From: JACDAN01 sp046729215
GTDB taxonomy: Bacteria > Actinomycetota > Thermoleophilia > Gaiellales > Gaiellaceae
Reading direction: 5' to 3'
Assembly (NCBI GenBank): GCA_046729215.1
Contig: JBKPGE010000314.1
Span: 1-7,399 of the forward strand
DNA length: 7,399 bases
Made by a program: the position numbers and the translations under genes. This document shows positions 5,670 through 7,399 of this stretch, piece after piece. Numbering within the stretch: the first letter of the stretch is position 1; every line of letters starts with the position of its first letter. The notes below the pieces were generated by a model, which worked only from the letters and a program-made list of their open reading frames with translations, searched no databases and was not told the DNA's origin.

Positions 5670-6410
5670 CTACCCGCGAGGTCGGCGGTTCCGTCTGCTC
5701 CACTCATAGAGCGCGATCGCCGCCGTGACGGCCACGTTCAGCGACTCAGCCGCCGGTGCGAGCGGGATCGTGGCCTGCCCGTCGCAGTCGCGGACGATGT
5801 CCTCCGGCAGGCCGTCGCGCTCCGCACCGAGCACGAACGTGGTTCGTTCGGGAAGCTCCGCTTCGGCTAGGGCCGTCCCGCCTCGGGTGATGAGCGCGAT
5901 TCGGGGTCGCGGCGCAGCCTCGAAGCGGCCGATGGGGACTCTGAAGACCGCGCCCGCGGAGGCCCGGAGGACCTTTGGTCCGGATGGATCGGCACAACCC
6001 GCCGAGAGCGCGACGAACGCCGGGCCGAATCCGTCCGACGCTCGTAGTACCGTACCTACGTTGCCCGGATCGACAACATGCCAGAGAGCCACACCGGCGG
6101 GAGGAAGGTCGGCCGGATCGAGCTGCGGAAGATCGGCGCGTCTGAAGATCGCGAGGACTCGAGGTGGATGAGCAAGCACTGAGACGTCGGCGAGCAGGCG
6201 GGGCTCCACCGGCTCGAACTCATCCAATCTGTCCAGAAGCGGTGGCCGCTCGGCGTCGACGAGCACCTCGACGGGCCGTATGCCGGCCGCGAGCGCCGCC
6301 TGAACGAGATCTTCGCCCTCACAAACGAACATGCCCAGGCGTTCGCGCTGCCTCCTGGAAGCCAGGCGGCGGACGAGCTTCAGGCGCGGGTTCGAGGCCG
6401 AGGTGATCAC
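5670..6410 (-). CDS. TrmH/SpoU-family RNA 2'-O-methyltransferase
   Basis: 246 residues from GTG. The enzyme should transfer a methyl group from SAM to a ribose 2'-OH of rRNA or tRNA through a SPOUT knotted fold. The N-terminal SpoU substrate-binding domain (about 1-75) carries ITSASNPRLKLVRRL and FVCEGEDLV. The catalytic domain has motif 1 VDPGNVGTVLRASDGFG (113-129), motif 2 FVLGAERDGLP (192-202) and motif 3 IPLAPAAESLNVAVT (215-229), with the knot-forming ESLN intact. The start is the GTG at 6408-6410, which overlaps the upstream stop as GTGA, has a good Shine-Dalgarno and gives the family N-terminus. A longer reading from 6479 would add 23 residues lying in the upstream gene. The target nucleotide cannot be told. 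In many bacteria such a gene sits just before pheS. Confidence 0.93.
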   Translation of the reverse strand: MITSASNPRLKLVRRLASRRQRERLGMFVCEGEDLVQAALAAGIRPVEVLVDAERPPLLDRLDEFEPVEPRLLADVSVLAHPPRVLAIFRRADLPQLDPADLPPAGVALWHVVDPGNVGTVLRASDGFGPAFVALSAGCADPSGPKVLRASAGAVFRVPIGRFEAAPRPRIALITRGGTALAEAELPERTTFVLGAERDGLPEDIVRDCDGQATIPLAPAAESLNVAVTAAIALYEWSRRNRRPRG

Positions 6411-7399
6411 GGCAGCCACTCCAGCCACTGCCCGTGGAAGCCCGCGTGTGCCAGGAGCCGCTTCTCTCCGCCCGGCCACAGGCGCAACCAGAGGCCCCAG
6501 TACCTGTGCTCCCCGGCTGCCGGTCGGCTGACGGAGATCAGCGCGAGCGGGAACATCCGGCCCGCCTCGTCGAGGGCGCCGAGAAGTCGCTTCCAGTCCT
6601 CGCGGCTCAGGTAGCCGCGCACGGCGGTCTGGAAGACGACCGTCAGCGCGCCCGGCAGGCGTTCAGCGAGCAGGTCGGGGAGGCGCTCCACAGCGTTGCC
6701 CCGCTCGAGGACCGGCGGATCTCTGCGCAGTGTCTCGATCGCGTGGTCCAGACGGTCCAGTCGATGGGTCTGGTCGGCCCAGACGAAGGACTGGAGCAGC
6801 AGCATGTCCTCACGGTGGGTGACGTCGAGGGGCGCGAGGTCGATTCCGCGGCGTGATCGCACGCGAGGCCGCAGCGCGAGCAGGCTCGCGGGCACAGAAC
6901 GCCGCTCCTCGCCGGTCAGCTCGAGCTCCGCCTCAGCCGGGCCCCAGTCGCCGTCGTCGTAGCGGTAGCGGTAGCGATCCCAGACGAGGTTGAGACCGGC
7001 GCTCGGACCGAGCTCGATCAGGTCGAGCGTCTCGACGCCGGTGCGCCGCGCGATCTCGAGGAAACATGGCAGAAGGAACCAGCTCCGTTGCACCTCATTC
7101 GTCTGGACGCTCTGCTGCTGGATGAAGTCGCGCAGCCAATCGCGCCGCTCCTCGATCACGGCAACCGGGTCGGTCCAGGGGTCGATCCCCTCGCTCAGCG
7201 CCAGGTAGTGGAGGCCCGCGAGGAGCTGGAGCGGCCGGTCCCAGCGGACGTCGCCAATGACCTCCGCGACGGCCGGCTCAGCGGCCAGCCGGCGGCAGAG
7301 GTCGGCGTAGAGCGGCGAGCCGGTGCGCTCGCACTGCTCGGCCTGGTGGAGAAAGATCCGCTCGAGCTCGGGAGTCAGCTCTCGAGCGCGGCCTTCGCC
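6407..7399 (-). CDS. DUF2332 family protein, 5' end outside the window
   Basis: The frame is open for 330 residues to the right edge with no start codon near it; from family N-termini (a segment like LTPELERIFLHQAEQCE is usually close to the start) only a few codons should be missing. DUF2332 hallmarks: GSPLY (27-31), LHYLAL (63-68), QTNEVQRS (99-106), IELGPSAGLNLVWDRYRY (128-145), SFVWADQ (204-210), and a C-terminal HAGFHGQWLEWL. The ELGPSAGLNL loop resembles the nucleotide-binding glycine loop of Rossmann methyltransferases, so SAM or nucleotide binding is possible but unproven. The function of the family is unknown. The TGA stop overlaps the RNA methyltransferase GTG by 4 bp, so the genes are likely co-translated. 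No signal peptide or membrane segment is seen. Confidence 0.88.
   Translation of the reverse strand, partial: GEGRARELTPELERIFLHQAEQCERTGSPLYADLCRRLAAEPAVAEVIGDVRWDRPLQLLAGLHYLALSEGIDPWTDPVAVIEERRDWLRDFIQQQSVQTNEVQRSWFLLPCFLEIARRTGVETLDLIELGPSAGLNLVWDRYRYRYDDGDWGPAEAELELTGEERRSVPASLLALRPRVRSRRGIDLAPLDVTHREDMLLLQSFVWADQTHRLDRLDHAIETLRRDPPVLERGNAVERLPDLLAERLPGALTVVFQTAVRGYLSREDWKRLLGALDEAGRMFPLALISVSRPAAGEHRYWGLWLRLWPGGEKRLLAHAGFHGQWLEWLP
6419..6422 (-). promoter_or_regulatory. Ribosome-binding site for the RNA methyltransferase
   Basis: On the minus strand GGAG precedes the GTG at 6410 by 8 nt, inside the last codons of the DUF2332 gene. It supports the GTG over the upstream start at 6479. 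Confidence 0.65.
6959..6976. repeat. Three tandem copies of a GTAGCG hexamer in the DUF2332 gene
   Basis: The hexamer is repeated exactly three times. On the minus strand it encodes an alternating Arg-Tyr run (about residues 142-147) in the family's conserved DRYRY segment, lengthening it by one or two residues. It could be a replication-slippage site, but it keeps the frame. Confidence 0.7.

Noticed and set aside
4576..5709. A 377-codon plus-strand frame over the second methyltransferase, the MOSC gene and the end of the RNA methyltransferase gene.
   Set aside because: Arg-rich shadow translation; three real genes with clear motifs occupy the same DNA in other frames.
6411..6479. An N-terminal extension of the RNA methyltransferase from position 6479.
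   Set aside because: The 23 extra residues lie wholly within the DUF2332 gene and precede the family's usual ITS..NP start; the GTG at 6410 has a Shine-Dalgarno site.

Overview
The window is gene-dense, GC-rich chromosomal DNA (roughly two-thirds GC by eye) with eight protein genes and only about 135 bp of real intergenic space. High GC, frequent GTG/TTG starts, a DUF2332 protein and the PheS subtype suggest a high-GC Gram-positive, most plausibly an actinobacterium (perhaps a deep-branching class such as Thermoleophilia). This assignment is inferred from protein style, not from a search. No tRNA, rRNA, CRISPR array, insertion sequence, phage gene or toxin-antitoxin gene is visible.

Layout. 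(1) Positions 1-3716, minus strand: pheS, then pheT, then the N-terminal 145 residues of a family 2 glycosyltransferase that runs off the left edge. pheS and pheT are 9 bp apart, and pheT and the glycosyltransferase share a GTGA overlap, so this looks like one transcript. (2) Positions 3717-3851: a divergent control region with a strong hairpin, an alternative pairing partner next to the pheS start, and a 16-bp dyad. (3) Positions 3852-5242, plus strand: two paralogous class I SAM-dependent methyltransferases, each with its own Shine-Dalgarno site and overlapping by 25 bp. (4) Positions 5239-7399, minus strand: a DUF2332 protein (5' end outside the window), a TrmH/SpoU-family RNA 2'-O-methyltransferase overlapping it by GTGA, and a small MOSC-domain protein. 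The MOSC and second methyltransferase stop codons interlock in one CTAG.

How they fit together. PheS and PheT form the (alpha-beta)2 phenylalanyl-tRNA synthetase, with aminoacylation in PheS and editing and tRNA contacts in PheT. In many bacteria a SpoU-type RNA methyltransferase gene lies directly upstream of pheST. Here it is nearby and on the same strand, but separated by the MOSC gene and the opposite-strand methyltransferase pair, which looks like an insertion or rearrangement of a conserved neighbourhood.

The most original elements are the coupled methyltransferase pair of unknown substrate and the potential RNA switch in the pheS leader. I see no clear evidence for a wholly new defence or mobile system. 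Several true starts are non-ATG and were placed from ribosome-binding sites, gene overlaps and family N-termini.
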